This document shows, piece after piece, positions 1-7,352 of a stretch of DNA of 64,000 nt. Source of the DNA: Pedobacter sp. (GTDB lineage Bacteria > Bacteroidota > Bacteroidia > Sphingobacteriales > Sphingobacteriaceae). A program made the position numbers and the translations under genes. A model generated the notes under the pieces. That model was not told where the DNA came from. It searched no databases and saw only the letters and a list, made by a program, of their open reading frames with translations. The stretch spans positions 1 through 64,000 of the forward strand of contig NZ_JAVHXT010000003.1 in NCBI RefSeq assembly GCF_031119335.1. Reading direction: 5' to 3'. The first letter of the stretch is position 1, and every line of letters starts with the position of its first letter.

Positions 1-48
1 AAGCGAAAAACGCTTTTTAGCACTGGAATTGGTTTTCATTTTTGGCAT
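1..48 (-). CDS. rpmI: 50S ribosomal protein L35, N-terminal fragment
   Basis: Sixteen codons at the window edge read MPKMKTNSSAKKRFSL, the characteristic basic N-terminus of ribosomal protein L35. The gene continues beyond the window. It follows infC on the same strand after about 23 bp, matching the conserved order thrS-infC-rpmI-rplT, so it is presumably co-transcribed. L35 is a small protein of the large ribosomal subunit. Only the start is visible, so the length cannot be judged. Confidence 0.9.
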   Translation of the reverse strand, partial: MPKMKTNSSAKKRFSL

Positions 49-71
49 AACCTGTTAATTTATATAATTTA

Positions 72-641
72 TTATTTTTTTGCTGCTTTAGGTGCTAATG
101 TTAAAAACATACGCTTACCTTCTAATTTAGGTAAAAGCTCTACTTTACCTATTTCTTCCAATGCTTGGGCAAATTTCAACAATAAGATTTCGCCTTGTTC
201 TTTGTAAACAATAGCTCTACCTTTAAAGTGTACGTAAGCTCTTACTTTCTCGCCTGCTTCCAAGAAACCGATGGCGTGTTTCAATTTGAATTGAAAATCG
301 TGGTCGTTGGTATTAGGTCCGAAACGGATTTCTTTAATAACCGTTTGCTTAGCATTAGCTTTAATTTCCTTTTGCTTTTTCTTTTGCTCGTATAAGAACT
401 TACTATAGTCCATAATACGGCAAACCGGTGGGTTAGCGTTTGGAGAAATCTCTACTAAATCAAGCTCAAGCTCATCGGCAAGCGCCAACGCTTTCGACAA
501 AGGATAAATACCTTGCTCTACATTATCCCCAGCTAGCCTAACTTCTTGTGCACGAATGTGTTCGTTAATATTATGTTCTGCTTCTTTTTTCTTAAAAGGT
601 GGACGTGGTCCCCTGTTAAATCCTGGTCTTCCTAATGCCAA
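72..641 (-). CDS. infC: translation initiation factor IF-3
   Basis: 189 aa, full length for IF-3. It binds the 30S subunit, prevents premature 50S joining and proofreads the start codon. The N-terminal domain (about 20-95, with [13 protein letters not shown] and [13 protein letters not shown]) is joined by a Lys-rich linker to a C-terminal domain (about 105-180, with [14 protein letters not shown]). The start codon is TTG: no in-frame ATG or GTG lies between it and the upstream stop, and AAGGAAAG lies just before it. Non-AUG starts are typical of infC and underlie autoregulation in E. coli, where IF-3 rejects its own start codon. It lies 13 bp after thrS and before rpmI, in an operon. Confidence 0.95.
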   Translation of the reverse strand: MALGRPGFNRGPRPPFKKKEAEHNINEHIRAQEVRLAGDNVEQGIYPLSKALALADELELDLVEISPNANPPVCRIMDYSKFLYEQKKKQKEIKANAKQTVIKEIRFGPNTNDHDFQFKLKHAIGFLEAGEKVRAYVHFKGRAIVYKEQGEILLLKFAQALEEIGKVELLPKLEGKRMFLTLAPKAAKK

Positions 642-654
642 ATGCTTTCCTTGT

Positions 655-2580
655 TTAAACTGTTATTTCTTTATTAATTAATTCACTAAACTCTGCCAAA
701 GTCATGCTTCCCAAATCTCCTTCGCCATGTTTACGAACAGAAACTTTTCCTTCTTCCATTTCCTTTTCGCCGATTATCAGCATATAAGGCAACTTTTTAA
801 CTTCAGCATCTCTAATTTTTCTTCCGATTTTCTCATCACGAAAGTCAATTAGACCGCGAATATCGGAATTATTTAGCTCTTCTGAAACTTTTTTCGCATA
901 TTCTTCATATTTTTCTGAAATAGGCAAAATGATGTATTGCTCAGGAGAAAGCCATAATGGGAAGTTTCCACCGCAGTGCTCAATCAATACCGCAACGAAA
1001 CGCTCCATAGAACCAAATGGCGCACGGTGTATCATTACCGGGCGATGTTTTTGATTATCACTACCAGTATATTCCAATTCAAAACGCTCTGGCAAGTTAT
1101 AATCTACCTGAATGGTACCTAATTGCCATTTTCTGCCCAAAGCATCACGCACCATAAAATCTAACTTCGGACCGTAAAAAGCTGCTTCTCCATATTCAAC
1201 TACAGTTGGCAAACCTTTCTCCTCCGCCGCTTCAATAATTGAAGTTTCAGCTAATTTCCAATTTTCATCAGAACCGATGTACTTTGTTTTATTCTCTGGG
1301 TCGCGTAATGAAACCTGAGCAACATAGTTATCAAAACCTAAAGATTTAAATACATGAAGGACCAAATCAATTACTTTTTTAAACTCGTCTTTCACTTGGT
1401 CTGGACGACAGAACAAGTGGGCATCATCTTGAGTAAAGCCACGTACACGAGTTAAACCATGTAATTCGCCACTTTGCTCGTAACGATAAACTGTACCAAA
1501 TTCCGCAAAACGAACCGGCAAATCTTTGTACGAACGAGGTTTAAATTTATACAACTCGCAGTGGTGCGGGCAGTTCATCGGTTTTAAGAAAAACTCCTCT
1601 CCTTCTTGTGGTGTTTTTATTGGCTGAAAAGCATCCTTACCATATTTCTCATAGTGACCAGAAGTAATGTACAAATTTTTGTGGCCAATATGCGGCGTAA
1701 TTACTTGTTCGTAACCAGCTTTTTGCTGCGCTTTAGTTAAGAACTGAACCAAACGTTCACGCAATGCAGTACCTTTTGGCAACCACATTGGCAAGCCCAT
1801 CCCTACTTTTTCTGAGAAGGTGAAAAGTTCCAATTCTTTACCTAGCTTACGGTGGTCACGTTTTTTAGCTTCTTCAATCATGTGAAGATACTCTGTTAAC
1901 TCACTAGCTTTAGGGAAAGTAACGCCGTAAATACGAGTTAACTGTTTTTTAGTTTCGTCACCTCTCCAATAAGCACCAGCAACATTCATCAATTTTATTG
2001 CCTTGATGAAACCTGTATTTGGGATATGTGGACCTCGGCATAAATCAGTAAAATCACCTTGTGTATAGAAAGTAATTTTCCCGTCTTCTAAGCCGTCAAT
2101 TAAGTCTAATTTGTATTCGTCACCTTTTTCGGTGAAATATTTTACAGCATCAGCTTTGCTTACGCTTTTACGTTCGAAAACTTCTTTTTGCTTAGCCAGC
2201 TCTAGCATTTTATCTTCGATTTTCTTGAAATCATCAGATGAAAATTCTCTATCGCCAAAGTCTACATCGTAATAAAAACCAGTTTCGATAGCTGGACCGA
2301 TACCGAATTTAGTACCTGGATAAAGTGCTTCTAAGGCTTCGGCCATGATGTGTGCCGACGAATGCCAGAAAGTTGATTTACCTTCTGTGTCGTTCCAAGT
2401 CAATAATTTAACCGCAGCATCGGCTTCGATTGGACGTGAACTGTCCCAAACTTCTCCATTTACTTCTGCCGCTAAAACGTTTCTTGCTAAGCCTTCTGAG
2501 ATTGATAAGGCAATTTGGTGGGCATTTACGCCCTGTTCATACTGACGTACCGAGCCGTCAGGTAATGTAATGTTAATCAT
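655..2580 (-). CDS. thrS: threonyl-tRNA synthetase
   Basis: 641 aa, normal for a bacterial class II ThrRS. Order: TGS domain (1-62); editing domain with H73 and H77 (HSSAH) and C181/H185 (CRGPH), which hydrolyses Ser-tRNA(Thr); catalytic core with zinc ligands C337 (MNCPHH) and H388, and motif 2 arginine in TVYRYE; C-terminal anticodon-binding domain (about 545-641). Zinc lets the enzyme discriminate against valine. First gene of the thrS-infC-rpmI operon. An exact TATCTTTG -7 box at 2651-2658 suggests a leader of about 65 nt; no T-box is expected in this phylum and none was seen. Confidence 0.98.
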   Translation of the reverse strand: MINITLPDGSVRQYEQGVNAHQIALSISEGLARNVLAAEVNGEVWDSSRPIEADAAVKLLTWNDTEGKSTFWHSSAHIMAEALEALYPGTKFGIGPAIETGFYYDVDFGDREFSSDDFKKIEDKMLELAKQKEVFERKSVSKADAVKYFTEKGDEYKLDLIDGLEDGKITFYTQGDFTDLCRGPHIPNTGFIKAIKLMNVAGAYWRGDETKKQLTRIYGVTFPKASELTEYLHMIEEAKKRDHRKLGKELELFTFSEKVGMGLPMWLPKGTALRERLVQFLTKAQQKAGYEQVITPHIGHKNLYITSGHYEKYGKDAFQPIKTPQEGEEFFLKPMNCPHHCELYKFKPRSYKDLPVRFAEFGTVYRYEQSGELHGLTRVRGFTQDDAHLFCRPDQVKDEFKKVIDLVLHVFKSLGFDNYVAQVSLRDPENKTKYIGSDENWKLAETSIIEAAEEKGLPTVVEYGEAAFYGPKLDFMVRDALGRKWQLGTIQVDYNLPERFELEYTGSDNQKHRPVMIHRAPFGSMERFVAVLIEHCGGNFPLWLSPEQYIILPISEKYEEYAKKVSEELNNSDIRGLIDFRDEKIGRKIRDAEVKKLPYMLIIGEKEMEEGKVSVRKHGEGDLGSMTLAEFSELINKEITV

Positions 2581-2650
2581 CTACAACTATGATTTAGAGT
2601 TTATAAAATTGTTATGCAAAATCACTTACGTGTGTGATTTTATTTTGGTG

Positions 2651-2658
2651 CAAAGATA
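2651..2658 (-). promoter_or_regulatory. promoter -7 box of thrS
   Basis: TATCTTTG on the minus strand matches the Bacteroidota -7 consensus TAnnTTTG. It is 70 bp upstream of the thrS start. Confidence 0.55.
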
Positions 2659-2689
2659 GGGTTTTTAGATTGGATTTTTAAACTTTTAG

Positions 2690-2786
2690 CCCGCAGATTT
2701 CGCTGATGCTTCCGCAGATTTGCGCTGAAGCGTGTAAAATAAAAATCTTTTTATATCTGCGTATTCAATCTGTTAAATCTGCGGGA
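2690..2786. repeat. left inverted-repeat block of GxxExxY cassette
   Basis: About 97 bp that opens with CCCGCAGATTTCGCTGAT and closes with AAATCTGCGGG, so its ends are mutual inverted repeats. It contains further CCGCAGATTTGCGCTGA-type copies. A block of the same design (3218-3328) lies on the other side of the gene at 2833. Confidence 0.8.
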
Positions 2787-2832
2787 GTTATTTTAAAAAA
2801 CATTATCTTCAAGTCACCTATTCTATGAAATT

Positions 2833-3210
2833 ATGACTGAAAATGAAATCTCTTATGAAATACGTGGAGCGATTTTCGACGTATACAACAACCTTGGCCC
2901 TGGTCTTTTAGAGTCTGCTTATGAAGCCGCTTTAGGATTTGAATTAGGAAGACGAGGACTTTTCTATGCTAAACAAGTTCCTTTAGCTATGCAATATGAA
3001 AGTATTCAATTGGATGTATGTTATCGGTTAGACTTTTTAGTTGAAGATAAAGTTATCATCGAAATAAAATCAGTTGAAACGCTGTTGAATGTTCATCACA
3101 AACAATTAATCACTTACTTGAAGTTGTCTGGCTTAAAACTAGGTATTCTTGTAAATTTCAATACTGATGAAATTGCTAAATCTATTTTTAGGAAGGTGAA
3201 CGGGCTCTAA
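2833..3210 (+). CDS. GxxExxY family protein (PD-(D/E)XK nuclease fold)
   Basis: 125 aa, full length for the family. The signature G24-x2-E27-x2-Y30 sits in GPGLLESAYEAAL. A PD-(D/E)XK-like core follows, with D67 (RLDFLV) and E77-x-K79 (EIKSV), the usual metal-binding and catalytic residues of that nuclease superfamily. The function of the family is not established; nuclease activity is inferred from the fold. It stands alone between thrS and a convergent gene, tightly boxed by inverted-repeat blocks starting about 45 bp before and 8 bp after it, which suggests gene and repeats form one unit. Cytoplasmic, with no signal peptide. Confidence 0.88.
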   Translation: MTENEISYEIRGAIFDVYNNLGPGLLESAYEAALGFELGRRGLFYAKQVPLAMQYESIQLDVCYRLDFLVEDKVIIEIKSVETLLNVHHKQLITYLKLSGLKLGILVNFNTDEIAKSIFRKVNGL

Positions 3211-3217
3211 TTGTTTT

Positions 3218-3328
3218 CCCGCAGTTTTCGCAGATACCATGTCTTAAACTCTAATCCGCAGATTTACGCTAATATTCGAATAGTAAAATCTCCTTAAATC
3301 TGCGGTTCTATCAGCGAAAATCTGCGGG
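3218..3328. repeat. right inverted-repeat block of GxxExxY cassette
   Basis: Starts CCCGCAGTTTTCGCAGAT and ends AAAATCTGCGGG, with internal CCGCAGATTTACGCT and AAATCTGCGG. It mirrors the block at 2690-2786 on the other side of the GxxExxY gene. It begins 8 bp after the stop codon. Confidence 0.8.
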
Positions 3329-3337
3329 AACCGTCCA

Positions 3338-3369
3338 TAAAAAAATGTCCCGACCACAGCCGAGACATT
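3338..3369 (-). terminator. intrinsic terminator after GLPGLI-like gene
   Basis: On the minus strand AATGTC pairs with GACATT (inner CG/CG pairs) and is followed by seven T. It lies 24 bp past the stop of the gene at 3393. Confidence 0.8.
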
Positions 3370-3392
3370 CCGAAAATATAAAATGGAATTTC

Positions 3393-4274
3393 TTAGTTTA
3401 CTCTTCCTGTAGCACCTTGACGGTTGCCGTTGTTATTTCTAAACCTAGCCATCATCGCAGCTTGTTTAGCTTGATACTGTTCTTGAGTAATTGCAATAGC
3501 CTTTTTAGGCGCAGTTACGTCTTTATTACCAACGTTTCTGTATTCTATGCTTTTTGCCGTTGTACCTCCACCTTTAATTTCGATAGCTAATACTGCTCCT
3601 TCTGTCCAGAAATTTGGCATTGGCGAAAAGTTGAAGCCTAAATCATTGGTATACCAAAGCACAGTTTCATCAACCACATCTTTATCCATATCTAAAACCT
3701 TAGCTTTGCGAGTTGTTTTGATGGTTACTTTTTTGCAATCGATACCTACGATTTTCTTAGTTTCATCAGATTTAATGATATCTACTACAGGTGGTACATC
3801 TAAAAACTGAACCGCATTATTACTTTGATTGTTGTTTCTTCCACCATTACCACCACCAAATTGGTTAATAGATGCAACGGTTAACTTAGTTGGCATTACA
3901 TAAGTGGTATCCATCATATCAAAAACTTCTACCACCTTTTGGTCAGCGAAAGTATAATAATACTCTCTGTTACCACCACCAAAACCGCCACCAAATCTCA
4001 TACCACCACCTGGACCACCGCCGCTATTGCTATCCTCTGTTTCGGTAACAGGCATATAGCTTGCGTTGGTAGCATTGTAAAGCAATTCGTAATTAGATTT
4101 GATAGATTTAGGCATACGAGCTCTCATTTGCTCTGGGATTTGTCTTCCACTAGCCTCAGCAACCGCGATGGGGTCAATGATAGTTTCGAATTGGATAGCT
4201 CCAGATTTTTTTTGAGCCTGTGCATTTACTGTAAAAGCCAAAACGCTTAAAAAAGCGATGAATATTTTTTTCAT
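3393..4274 (-). CDS. secreted GLPGLI-like protein with Gly-rich insert
   Basis: 293 aa with a signal peptide (1-20, cleavage after AQA). The core resembles GLPGLI-family proteins of Bacteroidota: an N-terminal strand region (GAIQFETII), a middle segment with KIVGIDCKKVTIKT, and VLWYTNDLGFNFSP before the conserved late strand. A Gly/Arg/Asn-rich insertion (about 84-102 and 140-152) is unusual and probably disordered. The C-terminus (about 245-293) is Gln/Ala/Asn rich. The function of the family is unknown; it is probably periplasmic or surface exposed. Monocistronic, with its own promoter (4310-4317) and terminator. Family assignment is moderate because the GLPGLI signature is degenerate. Confidence 0.65.
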   Translation of the reverse strand: MKKIFIAFLSVLAFTVNAQAQKKSGAIQFETIIDPIAVAEASGRQIPEQMRARMPKSIKSNYELLYNATNASYMPVTETEDSNSGGGPGGGMRFGGGFGGGNREYYYTFADQKVVEVFDMMDTTYVMPTKLTVASINQFGGGNGGRNNNQSNNAVQFLDVPPVVDIIKSDETKKIVGIDCKKVTIKTTRKAKVLDMDKDVVDETVLWYTNDLGFNFSPMPNFWTEGAVLAIEIKGGGTTAKSIEYRNVGNKDVTAPKKAIAITQEQYQAKQAAMMARFRNNNGNRQGATGRVN

Positions 4275-4309
4275 TTATATAAAGTTGTTTTGTTAGTAAT
4301 TGTAGTCAG

Positions 4310-4317
4310 CAAAATTA
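4310..4317 (-). promoter_or_regulatory. promoter -7 box of GLPGLI-like gene
   Basis: TAATTTTG on the minus strand, an exact TAnnTTTG match, 35 bp before the ATG. Confidence 0.5.
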
Positions 4318-4452
4318 ATTCTATTGCAACAAAATATATGTTAACGAAAGTTATATTTTTGATTTATAACTGTAGTTTTACAATGTAACAATTGGCTAAT
4401 TTGCAGCTGCTTTGATTGATATTTCGGCAATAGGTTTAATCAGAGAGAAAAA

Positions 4453-5190
4453 TTAATATTCGGTACTTTCTAACCAACCGTTTGCCAATACATCTGCCAA
4501 GTGCATTGTTTTAAGTGGAATGTTGTTTTTTTTGATGTAACCATCTAAGTGAAGCAAGCAAGAAAGGTCAGTGGAAATGATATAATCTGCATCCATTTCT
4601 AGTGCATTATTTACTTTTTGCTCTGCCATTGCCGAAGAAATAGCATCAAACTTTACAGCAAACGTACCACCAAAGCCACAGCACATATCGGTATCCTTCA
4701 TTTCGAGCATTTCCAAACCTATAACTCTAGAAAGTAGCTGACGAGGTTCTTCTTTGATTTTGCATTCTCTTAAACCACTGCACGAGTCGTGGTAAACTGC
4801 TTTGCCCTCTAATTCAGCACCGAAGTAATCTTTTTTTAATACGTTGATAAGAAAATCAGACAGTTCGAAAATATTTGACTGTACATTTCTGCATTTATTA
4901 TGAACGATGGTATTGGTAAACAAATCGTTGAAACCGCCTTTAACCATGCCTACACAAGATGCTGATGGTGCAACGATATATTCAGTTTCCGAAAAATCTG
5001 ACAAAAATTTAGTACCTATCTCCTTAGCTTGCTCCCAGTAACCTGCGTTATAAGCCGGCTGACCACAACAGGTTTGTTTTGAGTTATAAACAATTTCGCA
5101 ACCTGCTTTTTCTAAAACTTTGATGGTGTTAAAGGCCGTTTCCGGATATAATTGGTCTATGAAACAAGGGATAAATAGCTCTATCTTCAT
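4453..5190 (-). CDS. LutA/YkgE-like (Fe-S)-binding oxidoreductase subunit
   Basis: 245 aa. Two cysteine-rich CCG domains are visible: FIPCFIDQL with CCG at 41-43, and HDSCSGLREC with CCG at 170-172 (DMCCGFGG). This is the arrangement of LutA/YkgE, one of three subunits for L-lactate oxidation, and of GlpC/heterodisulfide-reductase-type subunits. The LutB and LutC partners are not next to it, so its redox partner is unknown. It lies 33 bp downstream of the UMF1 transporter on the same strand and is probably co-transcribed. Cytoplasmic; no transmembrane segment. Confidence 0.85.
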   Translation of the reverse strand: MKIELFIPCFIDQLYPETAFNTIKVLEKAGCEIVYNSKQTCCGQPAYNAGYWEQAKEIGTKFLSDFSETEYIVAPSASCVGMVKGGFNDLFTNTIVHNKCRNVQSNIFELSDFLINVLKKDYFGAELEGKAVYHDSCSGLRECKIKEEPRQLLSRVIGLEMLEMKDTDMCCGFGGTFAVKFDAISSAMAEQKVNNALEMDADYIISTDLSCLLHLDGYIKKNNIPLKTMHLADVLANGWLESTEY

Positions 5191-5223
5191 TATATTTATT
5201 TAGGTATCTGCTCTTAAAATCAC

Positions 5224-6594
5224 TTAATAGACCACCACGGCTTTGGGCTCTACCTTTTTTAAGAGCAGCAAAAATACTAAACCAAAAACGAAAAACAACG
5301 CTAACGCTATCACCGAATTACGCATACTGCCACTTAATACTTCAATGTACCCGAAACTGAACATCCCGAAAACCAGCGCAACCTTCTCTGTTACATCGTA
5401 AAAGCTAAAAAAAGAGGTATGGTCTGGACTTGATTGAGGTAAGAATTTTGAATATGTAGAACGTGATAAAGATTGAATTCCGCCCATAATTAAGCCAATA
5501 ACTGCAGCTAAAGCATAGAATTGCATTTCGGTATGGATGAAGTAAGCGGCAATACAACTTCCAATCCAAATGACAACTACGCCAATCAGTACGTTTACGT
5601 TTCCAAATTTCTTTGAGGATAGATAAGACATCAGCATTGCGCCAGGAATAGCTACCAATTGTAAAATAAGGATGGTTGCGATGAGTTTAGTAGTTGGAAG
5701 ATGTAATATCTTTTCTCCGAAAATAGTGGCCACTAACATCACTGTCTGTACACCCATTGAGTAAAAAAAGAACGCAAAGAGAAACCGCTTCAGATACTTC
5801 ATTTGTTTTACCTGTTTCCAAACTTTGTTAAGTTCTTGGAAACCGCTGCTCATAATGTTTTTCTTTTCTGCTTTGAAGTTAGGACTTCCCTTTGGCAAGT
5901 TTCTGAATGGAATTTGAGCAAAACCAACCCACCAAATACCAACTAAAAGGAACGACAAACGAGCTGGGATTGAAGCATCTACAATGCCAAACCATTCTGG
6001 CTTAAATACAAAAACAAAGCAGATGATTTGCAAGACAATGCTACCTACATATCCATAAGTGAAACCTTTTGCACTTACGTTATCCTGTTCTTCTACTGTA
6101 GCAATTTCTGGCAAGTAAGAATTATAAAACACCAAACTTCCCCAAAAGCCAATGGCTGCAATTACAAACATGATGACACTAAAATTCAGTGTATTTACTC
6201 CTTTATCTGCATTAATTTCGAAGAAAAACAATGCACTACAGGCAGTTGCGCCAATGTAGGTGAACATTTTCATAAAGATTTTCTTGTTACCTCTGGTGTC
6301 GGCAATGGAAGATAATATTGGAGACAATATTGCAATCACCAAGAAGGCAAACGCCATAGCATAACTGTACAGTGCCGAATTGATGATTTTATAACCAAAG
6401 AAATAAACATAATCGATAGTGTTATCATCTTTATCTCCAGTTATAGCCGTGTAATAAGCTGGAAATATGGTTGAAGTAATGACTAGATTGTATGCTGAAT
6501 TTGCCCAATCGAAAAAGGCCCAAGAGCGAATTGTCTTTTTATCGTTTTTAACCCCTAAATCCCCAGAAGGGGACTTTGAAAGCTCATCTTTCAT
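5224..6594 (-). CDS. UMF1-family MFS transporter
   Basis: 456 aa with about 12 hydrophobic segments. The signature RSWAFFDWANSAYNLVI near the N-terminus and GGIQSLSRSTYSKFLPQ late identify the UMF1 (Atg22-like) branch of the major facilitator superfamily. The substrate is unknown for bacterial members. Inner membrane. Residues 6-16 (LSKSPSGDLGV) are encoded by a CCCCT-type dispersed repeat (6550-6577) and look like an added tail: the family core begins just after, and no later in-frame start codon precedes it. Probably heads a two-gene operon with the LutA-like gene. Confidence 0.88.
   Translation of the reverse strand: MKDELSKSPSGDLGVKNDKKTIRSWAFFDWANSAYNLVITSTIFPAYYTAITGDKDDNTIDYVYFFGYKIINSALYSYAMAFAFLVIAILSPILSSIADTRGNKKIFMKMFTYIGATACSALFFFEINADKGVNTLNFSVIMFVIAAIGFWGSLVFYNSYLPEIATVEEQDNVSAKGFTYGYVGSIVLQIICFVFVFKPEWFGIVDASIPARLSFLLVGIWWVGFAQIPFRNLPKGSPNFKAEKKNIMSSGFQELNKVWKQVKQMKYLKRFLFAFFFYSMGVQTVMLVATIFGEKILHLPTTKLIATILILQLVAIPGAMLMSYLSSKKFGNVNVLIGVVVIWIGSCIAAYFIHTEMQFYALAAVIGLIMGGIQSLSRSTYSKFLPQSSPDHTSFFSFYDVTEKVALVFGMFSFGYIEVLSGSMRNSVIALALFFVFGLVFLLLLKKVEPKAVVVY
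6550..6577. repeat. CCCCT-type dispersed repeat inside MFS gene
   Basis: ACCCCTAAATCCCCAGAAGG followed by GGACTTT. Related copies are at 12708, 13966, 16907, 20031 and 20137. Here it lies wholly within the coding region, in frame. Confidence 0.75.
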
Positions 6595-6647
6595 AAATCT
6601 GCTTGTTTATTGCGGCTAAGATAGGAAAATTGATTAATTACATTTTG

Positions 6648-7277
6648 TTAATCCTTCCAGAAATCATCTTTAAGGTAAAAGACTGTATCTATAAAGAAAA
6701 GTATTTCATTACTAGTCAGTACATTTTCATCATGCAAATCTTCCAATATAATACCTAATTCTGGATTGTAGTAGTCATTATTTCTAGAATTCAAAAATCC
6801 GTTTTGGGTTAGAAATGCCTTTACCTGCTCCAAATTTGTTATGTTGGTAATAGTTACAAATGATTGCTGAACAACGGCATATAACACATTATCATCATCT
6901 CTTGTAAATCCTATTAATTCGTATGCTGTATCGGGAAAAAAATAATTGTGCAGTAATAGATTGTAGAAATAATCTATCCACGAAGTATAGTAAATGGCAT
7001 CGTTAAGTTTAATGACGTGTTTATCGTCTTTTAGGTAAACTTTTTGTTCGGCACCTTCACTTACGTATTTCGAAAAATCTATATCATTAATCCAAAGATT
7101 ATTTTCGATGATAAATTTTTCTAAGACCTGTTCTTCTTGTTTTCTGAAGAGCTTTGTGTCTTTAATTGCTGTGCTTGTTTCCGTGCTTTTTCTAACGTAA
7201 CTGGATATTGCTTGGATAATTTCTCCGAACCTAACTTTGCTCTTTCCTGAAAGGACATTACGTAACTCATTTTTCAC
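6648..7277 (-). CDS. putative polyvalent-protein-type kinase
   Basis: 209 aa. Motifs fit the compact kinase-like domain found in phage and mobile-element polyvalent proteins: SEGAEQKVYL glycine-loop region (73-82), K90 (HVIKLND), a helix with YNLLLHNYFFPDTAYELIGF, catalytic loop LEDLHDENVL (D183, N185) and metal-binding D197 (FIDTVF). Those residues are all present, so it may be active; the substrate is unknown. It is free-standing rather than part of a giant phage protein. The start is GTG, with TATCTTTG 20 bp upstream and no in-frame ATG. The family assignment rests on motif reading. Confidence 0.6.
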   Translation of the reverse strand: MKNELRNVLSGKSKVRFGEIIQAISSYVRKSTETSTAIKDTKLFRKQEEQVLEKFIIENNLWINDIDFSKYVSEGAEQKVYLKDDKHVIKLNDAIYYTSWIDYFYNLLLHNYFFPDTAYELIGFTRDDDNVLYAVVQQSFVTITNITNLEQVKAFLTQNGFLNSRNNDYYNPELGIILEDLHDENVLTSNEILFFIDTVFYLKDDFWKD

Positions 7278-7296
7278 GTGTTTTTGTTAACTAACA

Positions 7297-7304
7297 CAAA
7301 GATA
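7297..7304 (-). promoter_or_regulatory. promoter -7 box of kinase-like gene
   Basis: TATCTTTG on the minus strand, 19 bp before the GTG start of the gene ending at 6648. Confidence 0.5.
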
Positions 7305-7352
7305 AGAAAGATTGTTTACTTAATTAAATTGGGATTAATTGGCATTCAAATC

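Noticed and set aside
2690-3328. CRISPR-like array from the repeated CCGCAGATTT units
   Set aside because: Spacing is irregular, units are inverted and there are no Cas genes; inverted-repeat blocks explain it.
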